The notes under the pieces were generated by a model. That model had not been told where the DNA came from, did not search any database, and worked only from the letters and a program-made list of their open reading frames with translations. Shown here piece by piece: positions 1 to 14,004 of a stretch of 64,000 bases of DNA; positions within the stretch are counted from its first letter, which is position 1; each line of letters opens with the position of its first letter. The position numbers were made by a program, and so were the translations under genes. Where the stretch lies: the NCBI GenBank assembly GCA_023653785.1, contig JAMKCH010072455.1, positions 124,001 to 188,000 on the forward strand, given 5' to 3'. This DNA is from Ophioderma brevispina (Eukaryota > Echinodermata > Ophiuroidea > Amphilepidida > Ophiodermatidae).

Positions 1-2250
1 TGGCTATCAGAAGGAAACACTCTTTGGACGATGGATGTAATTATATTTTCCTTAACACAAATGGAGCCTTCTATGTGCCCAGAAGTGGCAATTGGGCAGA
101 AAAAAACATGATTGTCAAGAGGGCGCCAGAAAGAAACAATTGACGACCTTCTGGATGTAATAATGTTGTTCCTTGACATCACAAACAGGGGGGCATCATT
201 GGCACCAATTGGAGCTTTCTATGTTGTTTAGAAGTCCAGATATTGGGGCGAAGTATATGTAAAATGGCGGCCATTTTGTAAAATTCAAGATGGCGCCTGA
301 GGAACAATTTGTCTATGATTTTTGGGATTGTAATATTGCGTTCATTGACATCACAAAACATTGGTTTTGCCACCAGCTTGAGCCTTTAATGTTGATTTAG
401 AAGTCAGAATATAGAGCAAAATATGTTGAAATGGCGGCCCATTTTTGAAAATTGAGAGACCTCCTGAAGGAGGAAAGAATCTATCTGCGACTTTCTGGAT
501 GGTGATAGTTGTGTTCCTTGAATCACAAAATCATTGGTATTGCCACCAATTTGAGCATTCTTTGTTGCTCAGAAGTCGAGAGAGAGAGCAAAAATGTTGA
601 AAATGGGCAGCCATTTTTGAAAATCAAGATGGCCGCCAAACGGAAGGGATAAAAAAAGGTAACAATTTGATTTGGATTCCTAGGACCATTATTCTACATT
701 TTAAGACCCAACATTCCAATTTGTAGCAAAAAGCCAACAATCTCCAAACCCTCGGACACACACCGCCCACCTATTAGGGCTATGTATATAAAAGCCATAC
801 AATCACGGGAAAAATATGAATCTTGAAAATTCAGGGCGCACTAAAATTTCAAATGTGCCATTACCTTTAAGCGCAAACCAAATGAAGCAAACCAACTGGA
901 AAGCCAATTTGACATTAAAAGAAATATGGTTTGAAAAGGCACCACCTTATTGAACACGGAAAAATGGGAGCATAAGCATTTTAACATGCCCAGATTTGGG
1001 TGAGCACCTATATACACCCCCAAAATAAAAATAAAAAAACACCAATAAACCCAAATAATAGCCACCGTCTTAGGAAAAAAAAAAACTGAACATTTTTTTT
1101 TGGCACAAAAAAGTAAACAAAAAATAGCCAATAATGGGCCAAGGAACAAGTGTTTCTACATAAAAAAAAACGGTGGCCCTATACAAACTTTTAAGGGGGG
1201 TATGGGTCATGACTTTGGTAAAAAAAATTGTTCCTTTACGAAAAGTGGAGATAAAGGTTGCAATGGCTTAATTGCGTAGATTGTAATCTACAAAAATGCT
1301 TTTATTCGATCGCAATCGTTACATTCGGTTCCCGAGATAGGGCTGACAAAGTGAAGCAGTGTACGCGAAATTTGCCAAAACACGCATAGTCTCCTATACT
1401 TTATCATGTGAAAATTTAAATGGGTTATATGTAAGATATTTTAAGATATTATTCATACCGCATTTAACGAATTTATTTTGGCTAAGTCGAAGTAAATAAA
1501 TAACTCATATCTTTGTCAATAATTTACAGTAATTAAATGTACTAGGTAAGGGATTTTTTATGTATTTTATTGTTTTCCTCACCCTGTAATATTTAAGACA
1601 ATTATTTTAAAAATTAATTACATGGACAATGGTGCACCGCTTTCGCTGGTTCTTTCATAATACTTATGATAATTCAGTTTATAAAATGAAATTAAAAAAA
1701 AAAAATCCTAGTTCACATCAAAAGCGCCCTCCATTTTGTCTAAATGTTTCGAGGTCTATAACTCGTTTCGTGAACAAATACGTAAACAACCAAAAACGAA
1801 CAACGAACGAAACTAGAAAATACTACCATGATATGCACATGGAAATTTGGCACACATATTCAGCAATATAGGGATAGTGAACCATGAAGCACGATGTTCA
1901 AATTGTTTCAATTCAATTACGCCATGAATTATGGAATTGTCGATTGCCGGTTGCCTTGGCAACGGTATCAAAAATCCGGCTTCATGGTTCACTGCGTAAT
2001 TTACCCCCGCACATGCCACCCAAGTTTTCGTCCCAGTAACTTGTTTAGTTATTTAGTTACGTCCGTTCTAGTGTTTAGCCAATCAGAGGCCTTACGTGGT
2101 AACCATGGCAACCAGAGCAAAAATTACAGAAGTTTAATACTTTTGACATGGTCTACAATATGATGTGGTAACATGTAAATCCCACTATTTAGGAAATAAG
2201 AAAATCACTTCAAAGTTCCTGCTTCAGACCCCAACCCCCCCCCCCCCCCC
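1..2250 (+). repeat. Long dispersed repeat, copy 1, with three ~170-bp subrepeats at its left end
   Basis: This block is repeated in the same orientation at 5925-7690. Its left 640 bp holds about three ~170-bp units, each ending in AAATGGCGGCCATTTT (near 262, 431 and 610) and containing GTTGCTCAGAAGTC. The remainder includes CGATCGCAATCG near 1310 and a duplicated inverted pair, ACCATGAAG near 1880 and CTTCATGGTTCAC near 1980, which marks a foldback end. The left end is cut by the window. Frequent one-base differences separate the copies. No protein recognised. Confidence 0.8.
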
Positions 2251-3719
2251 CCAATCAACAAAAAAGCTATGGACATAAAACGCAGACACTTTCACGAATT
2301 CATCAAAACGGTCAGTGTGTTGCATACGTTTAAACACCTGAACCATTGATTGACTTCTGATAAAATAATTCCGGTGTTGCTTAAAAAGGAAATCAAACCT
2401 GAAAACCCATAATGGTTTTTGTTTTTGGCTTAAACTTTCTTGAGTGGGTCCAAACTATATAACAGCTTTCAATAATTTTGAAACTTAACGCACCATTTTT
2501 TTAAAAGTGCCAGTGCCCCCTGAAGTCACCAGAAGAGATTAGATGTTTGGACATAAGCTGATTCCAGAAATAGCCCCATTAGTGTTAATTGGGCTATTCC
2601 AGAAAATAAATGCACACCCCTGTATAAGGGTAAATGTTCAATTAGAAAAATAGATTCAGATTTCCCAGCCCTACCCTCTCCACCAAAAGGGTTTTGATTT
2701 CCGTTCCCAACAAACCATTAAAAAAGCACGGAATTCCAAACCTATAAAAAATACAAAATATCCTGGAAATGTTATAACAATTTTTTATCTTGATATTTTG
2801 ATAAATCCATGATGATCACTATAATAGATATAGGGTTGGCAGTAAAATTGTGGACAATACCGGATTTTTTGCGACGAGTTGGAAAAAGTCCGGATTTCCT
2901 AGGGGTATAGAGGGGTGACAAACAAATTAAAATAAAACCCGGAATTTTAGCAACAGTAGGAAAACATGCGGGATTTCCGAGGGGTTCAGAGGGGTGGAAT
3001 GAAAATTGGAAGAAAAGAGTATGGATTTTTAGCAATAAGTATGGAAAGTCATAATTTCCCTAGGATTAGAGGGCCAAAAATAGGAGTTTTGGATATATCA
3101 TGCACACAGGGCTTTACACAATTTATTCATAATATATCGATTGGTTCTAAACAATTCGATTATATAGCTTTTTGCAAAACAAATTTCGACTAAGATAATA
3201 AATTGGTTTTCATCATGAATCATTATTGAATATAAATTACCATTGAACTCGTGTGTTTCTAGCTTTCACCATAGTGAATACATTGCTACTTTAGACAGTA
3301 AAAATTCACCCTAACCAGTTAGAAAAAGCGTAACATGTTAACATAATTACAAGAACAACAATAAGTTATTGTGATTATAATTGCAATATCCCTTTATGAT
3401 CTCAGATCAAATGAAGGATGAGGGCTTAAGCAACAATTCGAATTAAAATCCTGGCAACTCATAACTTTTTCTCCAATGGAACTTAGCATAGTATATTGGC
3501 TTAGTTCCTAGTCATAGCTATTACATGTTTTGATGCCTGTTTATTTTCGTCTTCATGGTACAACAATATAGCTGTTTCCTTACATAATTAAACAGTATTA
3601 TTATAATGTTTTTCACTAAAGGTGATGTGAACAAAGCATCTCAATCGTTTACCTTCCATTTAGCAGTAATTAAACTACATCACACCCGTAAACGATACAT
3701 CATAGGGACGTATATTGTG

Positions 3720-3753
<34 letters not shown>

Positions 3754-5924
3754 AGTTGGCCTTAATTTATTATGCAGCATAAATAAAACAGTGAACAGCA
3801 TACAAATGTCAACATAATGCTAATAAACTACTTTATCATTCGCTAAATGAGCCTAATTGGGTGTCCTCGGGTGTCTCCTAGATGCGCGTGGGTCGGTTCC
3901 CTTGGGTGGTTTTCCTTTGTTTTCTATGACCACTTAGAGGTCCAGGAATCTTCACTAGTGTTTCTGAGAGAATCAAAAACGGTATTGCTATCAGCAAGAA
4001 ATGACTTCATGGTTTTGGGGTGCAAATTGTTTTCCCACCCCCTCCCAACCAACTAAATTTGGTCTGTTTTGCATGTATTTTTACTTTTTTCAAGTGACAT
4101 ACTTTGAGTTGGGGGTTCTATCTAATATCTCTATGTGTTTTGCAGATTTTTTTCTTATTTTTAACCCCTTTTTGCATTTGAGATAACAGTGAATTGGCAA
4201 GTAATTATCTGACCTAACATAGTAACAAGGAAATGTCAAATTTTGTGGCAACTTTCCCTAAAAATATATCGGGAACCATGTAAATTTCAAATTGAAGGGG
4301 TCCTCTTTAGGAAAACTACCAGGGTTTTGAGGTTTTCATTATAAGGAAAATGTGAGATTTTAAAGGTAATATATAATGTAAATGTATTCCAAGCTCTAAA
4401 CATGGGGGCAACTTGCCACCTTAACACTAGGAAATATTACCAAGGAGGGATTGGTTTCATTATAAGGAAAACTTGTGGAATTTTAACGGTATACATATAT
4501 TGTAAATGTATTTCAAGCTCTAACATAGTTGGCAAATTGCCACCTTAAAAAATTTAGGACCATGTAAACTTCAAATTGAAGGGATCTCTTTAGGAAAATT
4601 ACCAGGGAGAGATTGGTCAATGTTTCAATCTCACGAAGGGATTTTTAAATTTTGGGTAGGGGGGCATTATTGGATATTATGTTAGATCTTTGAATGAATG
4701 ATTAGCTTTGCTATAATATTTTGAGATGTTTGGGTATGGAATGATAATAAATATTGCAAATCCTGACAGAATGTCACTTCACCAGAATATTTGGTCTGCT
4801 ATCTTTGATTTGGTGATGATAAACAGTCTTGGCTTGACGACCTTGTACCTTTTTTTAAAATGTGATTCTGGTATATTGAGCAGGTTGGAAAACAGAGGTT
4901 GGGGATTCTTTTTTGCTTGGAAGTTTTAAAGCTCTTTTTAAGGAAATTTGGTGAGTTTTCTCTTGGATATGTCTGATTGAAAGAGTTACTTTACAGAAAG
5001 ATATCCGTATTTATGGTAAGATTTAGAATATTGAACATACTTAAATTAAGCTACTATCAAACAAAATAAATGAATTAGAAATTTTCACATTACCTGTATA
5101 TCTATCACATAATCTTTCCTAAGAAAGGTTCATCAAGTTTAGTTTTATTCTGAACTGGCTTGCCCAAGTAGGGAACCTAAAGTGCTGAAACCATGTGTCG
5201 GGTTGTTTCACCTTGCATTCTAGGGGGGTTAGCTTTCTTATCAGTTAGCTCTCTCAGTGCCTCCCAGGCAGAAGCATGATGTATTTGAAAGGTAGGGTGT
5301 CAAAGGCTCCAAGCACCACGGTGTAAGCATCATCAAGTGCAGACTTAAAGCGGCATCAGGTTTGTTTGGAGCTTCTGGTGGATGTAGTAAGGGTGCTTCT
5401 TGGTTGCAGAATTCAGTTTTTTCTCTGGCTTTACTGACTTTGCCATTTGAAGCAAAGGCAGTAGTAGTCTTCTTTCTTTAGGTAGATCTCGTGCAATTTT
5501 CTTTGTTGGCGGAGTGGGACGGATCATATACTGTGCCGGGGGTCTAATCTTCAAGGCTCATCAACGAGAGTGTTGAACCTGTCATGTACCCCACTACCGT
5601 ACACTGCTGCAGTGCTTTGTAGCTCCCACTACCTTCATCCGTGAATTGTTTTATGGGATCTCTAGGAGGGGTTTTATTCTGACAGTAACGTATCCTGCTC
5701 CTGCAAGAGACAATTCTATGATCGATAACAGCTTCAAAAGTGTTGTAGGCTCTTGAGTTCTTAATTGCTGTTAAACCAACCATACCAGAATGCGGTCCAG
5801 TTGGACAAGTTCTCCATTTGGGCGCGTATTGTCCACAGTCTACTTGCTGATTTTGGAAATGCCTTGCCAGTGGCAACAAGGATAAACCGTTTCAAGAATC
5901 CCTCACGCATGCCCCACATCCAAT
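2251..5924. other. Non-coding spacer between the two long repeats
   Basis: No gene recognised. It contains a poly-T run at 3723-3751 and, at 4200-4640, an imperfect local duplication (blocks such as CATTATAAGGAAAA and AATGTATTYCAAGCTCTAA occur twice). Short ORFs have no domain features. Confidence 0.5.
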
Positions 5925-7690
5925 GTCCCGTCCAGATATATAAGATCTTGAATTTCAAAATGGTCGCCATTTTTAATAGAAAATATATATATATATATAT
6001 AGATATCCACCTGAAGGAGGAAACAATCTGCAAACTCTCAGAAGTAATATATGTGTTCTTGACATCACAAACATGGGTATTCCCACTAAATGGGGCTTTC
6101 TATGTTGCTCAGAAGAAGTCAAGATATTGAGGGGAAAGATATGTTAAAAATGGCGGCCATTTTTAAATTCAAGATGGCACCGGGATGAAACAATCTGTGA
6201 CTTTTCGGATTTAATATTGGTTCTTTGAACTCACAAACATGGGTATTGCCGCAACTTGAGCCTTCTATGTTGTTACAGAGGTCCCAGATGATAGAGCAAA
6301 ATATGTTGAAAATGGCGGCCATTTTGAAAATTCAGATGTGCGTGCGCCTGAAAGAAGGAGAAACATTCTGCGTCTTTCTGAATGTGATATTTGTGTTTCT
6401 TGACATCAAAACATGGGTATTAACACCAATGAACATTCTATGTTGCTCAGAAGTCCAGATATAGAGCAAAATTATGTTAAAATGGCGGCCTTTGACATCA
6501 AGATGGCGCCAAAAGAAGGGATAACAAAAATATGGTAACAATTTGATTGCGATCCTGGACATTTCTACATTTTAAGGGGGGGGTTAATGGGGGTCTGAAT
6601 ATGATAAAAACTTGTTCTAATCCAGAAAAATGAGATAATGCAATGGCTAAATTGTGTAGACTGAATCTACAAAATGCTTTTTATCGATCGCAATCGGACA
6701 TTCGGTTCCGGAGATATGGCTGATCAAAGTCCAGTAGTGTACGCGAAATTTGCCCAAAAAATGCATCATCTCCTATATTTTATATGTGAAAAATTTGCAA
6801 GGGGTTAGATTTAAGATATTTTAAAAGATTTATTTATGAACTATTTAAACACATTCATTTTGGCTAGTTGAATGTATATAAATATTAATTAGCCATTCCA
6901 TAATTAAAGTTATTAAATGTCACTGGGTAGATAAGTGATTTTATGTTTTTATTGTTTCTCACCCTGCGCGTTGCGATATTTTAGAAAAATATTAAAAATT
7001 AATTAAAGGACCGATGGATGCACCCTATTTTCGATGATTCTTTCATTAATAATTATGATAATTCAGTATAAAATGAAATTTAAAAAAATAATTCATATTT
7101 TCACATCAAAAGCTCCCTCAATTTTATCTAATGTTTTGTCTTTCGAGGCTTATTATAACTCGTTTCGTTTTAAAAATACGCAAAAATCCAAAACGAGAAC
7201 GCCAAACGTAAACTTAAGAAAGAAAACGCTACATGCTATGAACATGAATTTGGCACAACACATATTAAGCACATTAGGCCGCGTGAACCATAAGGCCGAT
7301 TTTCAAAATTGTGTTCCAAGTCAATTACGCCATGATGAAAATGTAGCGGATTGGTCGATTGCCGGTTGCCATGGCACGGTATTAAAAATACCGGCTTCAT
7401 GGTTCACTCCGTACTTACCTCCTGACATATGTCACCCAATTTCGTCCCAGTAGCATGTTTAGTTATTGAGTTAATTAGTTACTAGTGTTTAGCCAATCAG
7501 CAAAGAGCCCTTACGGGGTTACCATGGCAACCAGAGCAAAATGTTCTGGATTTTTTTTAAAACGTTGTGACATGGGCTACAATATGATATAAACCTGTTG
7601 TAGATACACATTTAGGAATACATTAAGAAAAAAATCATTCACAAGTTCACCTGCTTCAGACCACATACCCCCCCCCCCTTACGACCCAAA
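5925..7690 (+). repeat. Long dispersed repeat, copy 2
   Basis: Same order of blocks as 1-2250: ~166-bp subrepeats with ATGGCGGCCATTTT near 6151, 6316 and 6482, then the CGATCGCAATCGGACATTCG region near 6690, the ATTGCCGGTTGCCATGGC segment near 7358, and a poly-C tract near 7670 (near 2238 in copy 1). The ORF at 7034-7453 has no recognisable domain and lies inside the repeat, so it is probably chance. Confidence 0.8.
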
Positions 7691-8857
7691 AATTTCAATT
7701 GTAGCAAAAAAGCAACAAATGGCACTCTGCATATATATGGAGAGCATTTTCCTTTATGTGTGATAAAGGGAGAATCCAGATGATTCTCATTGCCATATTT
7801 GGAGTTTCTGTGACGTTTAACATAATTTTTCTCCCCACAGTTACTCCAAAGAGCATTTTCCGTAATCGAAATGAGCCAGAATCATGTATATAAACTTAAT
7901 TAACGATTGTTAGGTGCCAAATGGTTTAGCTCCTCTCAATACCGAAGATACATTTAGGCACTTTCCTACATATATACTCTTATTTGTTCTGTCCATTTCT
8001 AATTAGCATCAATGTTTACTCCCAAATATTTGTTGATAAGTTACATTTTCCAATTTAGCACCTTCAAAAACACATCAATGTTATCAATTTTGTTTAGTCG
8101 TATTAGGTGTGGCCATGAGCAGTACTTTATTGGTACTCCACATTAACTTTGTCCTTAAACCACTTGTTAAGTACCCTTTAAATCATTGTTCAAACAATTT
8201 GTAATTATTAGGGTCTTATCGTTAGGCCATGTTAGGGAGCGTCCGTATCATGGATCACGATTGCCCAGTTCAGTTGAAATATATCCTGACACCACCAATA
8301 AGCCTTAACCATGACTTGTGGCTTGTGGACCACGTAGGAGAAAGTATCACACATATATACCAATCTATCAGCAGCATAAATATCGATGGTTACACACGCA
8401 TTATAAAAAACAGGCATTGGCTGTATTGTTACAACCCAAAAAGTTCAGCCGTATTTGTTTTCCGAAGTTTCCTTCTTCCTGCTGTTCTCCTGTAAAGTAC
8501 TACCATCTTTTGTTAACACTTCAGAGGCTTATCTGAATATACTGAGAGATGACTTGGCTGGTCAAAAACAATCTGGCGAGGGAGTGACACATCAGTGTTC
8601 GCACTGAAAATCTGTAGCGTACAAGATTAGAGTAAAACATTATCAAGGTTGAATGTTCAATTTGTTAGCAAAAAGACCAAAATACAAAACCATAACAGAC
8701 GATCAGAATCAAATATATGGGTTGAGATTAGAGGGACAGGCAGCGATTTGCTGTTCCAAAACATCGAATAAAAAAATCATCAAAAAAGTATAATTGGGTA
8801 TTTACGGCATGGATGTGGCATATAACCTGCAAGTGAGTTGGCTTGAAATCCGTCTAA

Positions 8858-8894
<37 letters not shown>

Positions 8895-9070
8895 AAGGGC
8901 AATATTTTTATCTGATTCTGTAATTTCTATACGCAGGTTATCAAAAATTCCGACCGCGGTGATGATATGCAAGACAAAAAGACACAAAAACGAAACATAC
9001 AACATGCCATATATACAGGATAGCAATAAAAATTATGGGACGAAGGTGGAGTTAGTTGTACCCTCACCTA
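7691..9070. other. Non-coding stretch with a long poly-G run
   Basis: Nothing gene-like seen. A near-uninterrupted run of about 43 G occupies 8850-8892. Repeat-scale similarity elsewhere was not noticed. Confidence 0.45.
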
Positions 9071-9258
9071 ATAGACCGTATTCATCGCCAGCCATGTTGG
9101 TGGACAAGATTCATCAGTAATACATACATTCACCTGTCAATATGCCCTGTGCAATCGCTAAACATGGATCGATTGACAGCTAATGCATTGTAGTTCTGGA
9201 TGTATGCGTCTTGTCCACCAACATGTGTGGTGGCGACGTCAGATTGAATACGGTCTAT
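9071..9258. mobile_element. Foldback MITE, copy 1
   Basis: A 188-bp element bounded by ATAGACCGTATTCA and the inverted TGAATACGGTCTAT. A second inverted layer inside (CCAACATG and the CTTGTCCACC segment) makes most of the element self-complementary. A second copy with the same ends lies at 49461-49660. TA next to both ends suggests a TA target site, as in Tc1/mariner relatives. It encodes nothing. Confidence 0.85.
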
Positions 9259-10487
9259 ACTGTAAAATGTAAAAAAAAGAGTAAAGAAAAAGTAAGAGAG
9301 GTGATGAAAAACAGGAGGGAGAAAGAGATGAAAACTAATCCAGACGTACTGATTTTAAAGTGTAAGAAGAGTATTATCGTAGTATTGATGATAAAATGTT
9401 GTATGAGGCGAATTTGTGTAATTGGTTTGAAAGTTGGTTCAAATTTTGGCATGATATTTTATGAATAATGAGGTTCTCTCTCGTTGTTTGTATTGGTTTG
9501 GACTGTGATGTCTTTAATCAATTATACATGGGAATGACTTGGATCTATACCGTTGTTGATAATATTATCAATATTGTAGCAGTATTGTGGTACATTAAGT
9601 CGATTTATTTCGTATATATGAGTTAAGGATTGTAGTATTAATATGGGCAAATTTTGGACGAGTGAATAATTTATTCAGTATACGTAAGGGGCGACAACAA
9701 TAGAAAACATTTTGTAGTGTTGAGGAGATTAATAAGACGTTTGTTCGTAAGTAAATGCTGATGTAGCCCAAGTGTGTTGTCCATGACTTGCTATACGTAA
9801 GTATGCTATGATTGCATAGCAATCATTCTGTTGTGTGATTGATTTGCTGATTTCTTCGTGATATTCTGTTATGCAACAGCCGGTAAAATGAATGATGCGA
9901 AAGTGCTTAATTAAATTCGTGTTTTGATGTGCCAGTGTGGTGAGTTGAAGGGTGGGGCAGTAAGGGAGTGGATTAATACTTAGTGCGTTTTGTTTAAATA
10001 CATATATATAATATATATATATATTATATATATTATATATATATATGATAGATTATATTATATGGATATATATATAGATATATCTTATATTATATAGAAG
10101 AGAGAGAGAGAGAGATATAGATAATTCTACAAAATCGGGTATGTGGGACATGGGGTCTTTGTTATTCTTCTTTTTTATGGCGTTATGTGGACATCTAGGT
10201 GGAACAAACGGCCTCCTTTGTATTGCGGTTATTCCGTTATAATAACAATTAGAAGTGTATTATAATTTATGCCAATTTATTCAAATTATTCAAATTTTGA
10301 AATGTGTCATACGCGGCTGTTCTAAGAAGATTGTTATAGACAGCCCGTAGTACAAGTCATTAAAAACCTATGAATATGTATCGGTCAACCTAACGTTGGT
10401 ATATAGGTTGATACTATATATATTATATATATATATAGATATATATATATATGTAGAGATATATGATTATATATATACTCATATATA
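9259..10487. repeat. Non-coding stretch with AT and AG microsatellites
   Basis: Contains (AT)n-type tracts at 10000-10090 and 10412-10475 and (AG)n at 10100-10115. The ORF at 9211-9468 starts inside the MITE and has no recognisable domain. Confidence 0.6.
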
Positions 10488-11257
10488 GTAAACATCATAG
10501 TAAACAGCATTATTTACAGGGACTATCTTTGGAATTAAGAGTGATCAATCCAATTACAGGACCGAGCGTAAAATGATTAGAAAGTATAACTCGCGGAAGG
10601 AAACCGTTACTCTGAGTTTCAAGGTATACCCTCACGTAGAATCACGGGTACCGATCTTCAGACGGATGATGACTCACAGTCGGGTCTTAACCAGTAGACA
10701 TGTATGTATATACATGCCATGGTGTCACGACTGTGGCATTTCCAGCCCTTGTCTGTACTTTTCCAAATGTCGAGAGTGCTCAACCACTACGAGTGGGGGG
10801 GCGTAAGATAACATCATAGTAAAAACAGTATTATTAACAGGGACTACTTTGGAAGTTAAGCCAGTGATCAATCCCCATTACGGAGAGCGTAAAATAAATT
10901 ACAAGTATAGACCTATGGAAGGCAACCGTTACTCTGAGTTTCACGGTATACCCTCACTTATGATCACCGGGTATCCGATCTTCATACGGATGAGACTCAC
11001 AGCGTGTTTTAACCCAGGTAGACATGGATGTATATACATGCCATGGTTTCACGACTGAGGCATTTCAAGCACTTGTCTGTACTTTTCCAAATAGGTCGAG
11101 AGTTGCTCAACCACTACGAGTTGTAGTGGGGGCGTAATATAACCTCATAGGAAACAGTATTATTTACAGTGACTATCTTTGGAATTAGAGTGCTCAATCC
11201 CATTACAGGAGAGCGTAAAATAAAATTACAAAGTATAGACCTCTGGAAGGCAACCGT
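10488..11257 (+). repeat. ~325-bp satellite array, forward units
   Basis: Two full units and part of a third. Unit landmarks are CATCATAGTAAACAG, TGACTATCTTTGGAATTA, ACCGATCTTCA (near 10650 and 10974), the palindromic CATGTATATACATGCCATGG and CTCAACCACTACGAG. The third unit stops inside CAACCGT, where the array flips. Confidence 0.85.
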
Positions 11258-13705
11258 CGGGACACCATGGCATGTATATAAATACATGTCTTATGGTTAA
11301 GACACGACCTGTGAGGCATCATCCGTCTGAAGATCGGTTAACCCAGTTGCATCGTAAGTGAGGGTAGTACCGTGAAACTCAGAGTAACGGTTGCCTTTCA
11401 AGATGTCTATACTTTGTAATTTAGTTGTAAGCTCTCCTGTTGTAATGGGAGTGAAGCCAATTTAATTCCAAAGATAGTCACTTAAATAACTCTCGATGTG
11501 TACTATTATGTTATATTATGCCCCCACTATCGTGTGTTTGAGCACTCTCGACTATTTGGAAAAGTACCAGACAAGTGCTGGATGTGAGGAAATGCCTCAG
11601 TCGTGGCACCATGGCATGTATATAAATACATGTCTACGGTTAAGACACGATTGTGGAGTCATAATCGTTGAAGATCGGATACCCTTTGATCGTAAGTGAG
11701 GGTATACCGTGAAATCAGAGTAACGGTTGCTTTCCAGAGGTCTATACTTTGTAATTTATTTTACGCTCTCCTGTTAATGGGATGAGCACTCTTAATTCCA
11801 ATGATAGTCAACTGTAAAAAAACTGTTTTACTATGATGTATATTACGCCCCCACTACTCGTAGTGTTGAGCACTCTCGACTATTTGGAAAAGTACCAGAC
11901 AAGGGCTGGAAATGCCTCAGTCGTGACCCACTGCATGTATATACCATACATGTCTCTGGTTAAGACACGACTGTGAGTAATCATCCGTCCTTAAGATCGG
12001 TACCCAGTGAGCGTAAGTGAGGGTATACCGTGAACCTCAGAGTAACGGTTGCCTTCCAGAGGTCTATACTTTGTAATTTTTTTACAGCTATCCTGTATGG
12101 GATGACACGCTATGCCAAAGATAGTCACCTGTAATTAATACTGTTTACTATTATGTATATTACGGCCCCCACCTCGTTAGTGGTTGAGCACTCTCGGACC
12201 TTTTGAAAAGTACAGGACGTGCTGGAAATGCATAAGTTCGTGACACCATGGCATGATATACAATACAGGTCAATCGGTTAGACACGTGTTGAGTAATCAG
12301 CCGTTGAGATCGGTACCCAGTGATCGTAAGTGAGGGTTTACCGTGAATGACATGAAAACCCTCAGAGGAACGGTTGCCTTTCAGAGGTCTATATACTTTG
12401 TAATTTATTTTACGACTTCCTGTAATGGGATGAGCACTCTTAATTCCAATGATAGTCAACTGTAAATAATACTTGGTTTAATATGATGTTATTTTACGCC
12501 CCCACTACTCGTAGTGGTTGAGCACTCTGATATTTGAAAAGTTAAGACAATGCTGGAAAATTGCCTTCAGTTCGTGACACAATGGCATGTATCTACATAC
12601 ATTGTCTATGGTTAAGACCACGGACTGTGAGTCATCATCCGTCTGAAGATCGGTACCCCGTGATCATAAGTGAGGGTATACCGGGAAACTCAGAGTAAAC
12701 TGGTTTGAATTCAGAGGTCTATACTTTGTATTATCTTACGCTCTCCTGTAAATGGGATTGAGCACTCTAATTCCAAAGAGTAGTCACCTGTAAATAATAA
12801 CGGTTTACTATGATGTTATATTACGTCCCAAACTACTCGTAGGGGTTGAGCACTCTCGACTATGTTGAAAAAGTACAGGGACAAGTGCTGGAATTGCCTC
12901 AGTCGTGACACCCATGGCATGTAATACCATACAGGTCTACTGGTTAAGACACGACTGGGAGTCATCATCCGTCTGGAAGATCGGTACAAGTGAGCGTAAC
13001 GTGAGGTTATACGTGGAAACTCGATTAACGGTTGCCTTCCCAGGGGTCTATATTTGGAAATTTATTTTAAGCTCTCCTGTAATGTGAGCACTCTAATCCA
13101 AAGATAGTCACCTGTAAATAATAATGTTTACTATGATGGTAGATACGCCCCCACACTCGTAGTGGTTTGAGCAACTTCGACTATTTTGTAAAGTAACAGG
13201 ACAAGTGCTGGAAATGCCTCAGTGGTGACACCATGGCATGTAGATACATACATGTCTACTGGTTACGACACGGACTGTGAGTCATCATCAGTCTGAAGAT
13301 CGTACCAGTGCTCGTAAGTGAGGGTATACCGCGAAACTCAGAGTAACGGTTGCCTTTCCAGAGGGCTATACTTTGTTAATTTATTTTACGCTCTCTGTAA
13401 TGGGATTGAGCACTTTAATTCCAAAGATAGTCACCTGTAATTAATTCGTGTACTCTGATGTTATATTACGCCCCCACTACTCGTAGTGGTTGAGGACTCG
13501 CGGACTATTGGAAAAGTACAGACAGTGCTGGGAAAATGCCTCCAGTAGTGACCACCAGGGCATGTATATAATACATGTCTAAGTGTGTTAAGACACGACG
13601 TGAGTCATCATCGTCTGAAGATCGGTACCCAGTGATCGTAATTGAGGGTTATACCGTGAAACTCAGAGAGTAACGGTTGCCTTTCCAGAGGTCTAACTTT
13701 GTAAT
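11258..13705 (-). repeat. ~325-bp satellite array, inverted units
   Basis: Eight units of the same satellite in the opposite orientation. The marker GATCGGTA recurs near 11333, 11669, 11994, 12309, 12647, 12977, 13297 and 13618, giving spacings of 315-338 bp. Units differ mostly by single-base indels. An AT tract at 13710-13755 closes the array. Confidence 0.88.
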
Positions 13706-14004
13706 TTATATATATTATTATGTATATATATCTAGAATATATTATATATAATTATCGTCGCTGAATGCCAGACCCAACGTAGTGCAGTTGACTAATTTGC
13801 AGGAAGAACATTTTTGTGTTTTCTATTTGATCTATGGGCGGCTGTGTCCATAATTATGAGCAGGTTCTCTTTCATTTCCTTACTATTACAATAGCAAATG
13901 TATTTGTATGATGTAAATCAATTAATTCTTCTTGACAAAACATAATTACCTATTTAGTTACAAAAGAAGAGAAACGTAATGAAATCAGTATTTTTAGTTA
14001 GTGC

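Noticed and set aside
7034..7453. 139-residue plus-strand ORF
   Set aside because: It lies inside the duplicated repeat; the matching region at about 1629-2163 does not keep the frame, so it is not a conserved gene.
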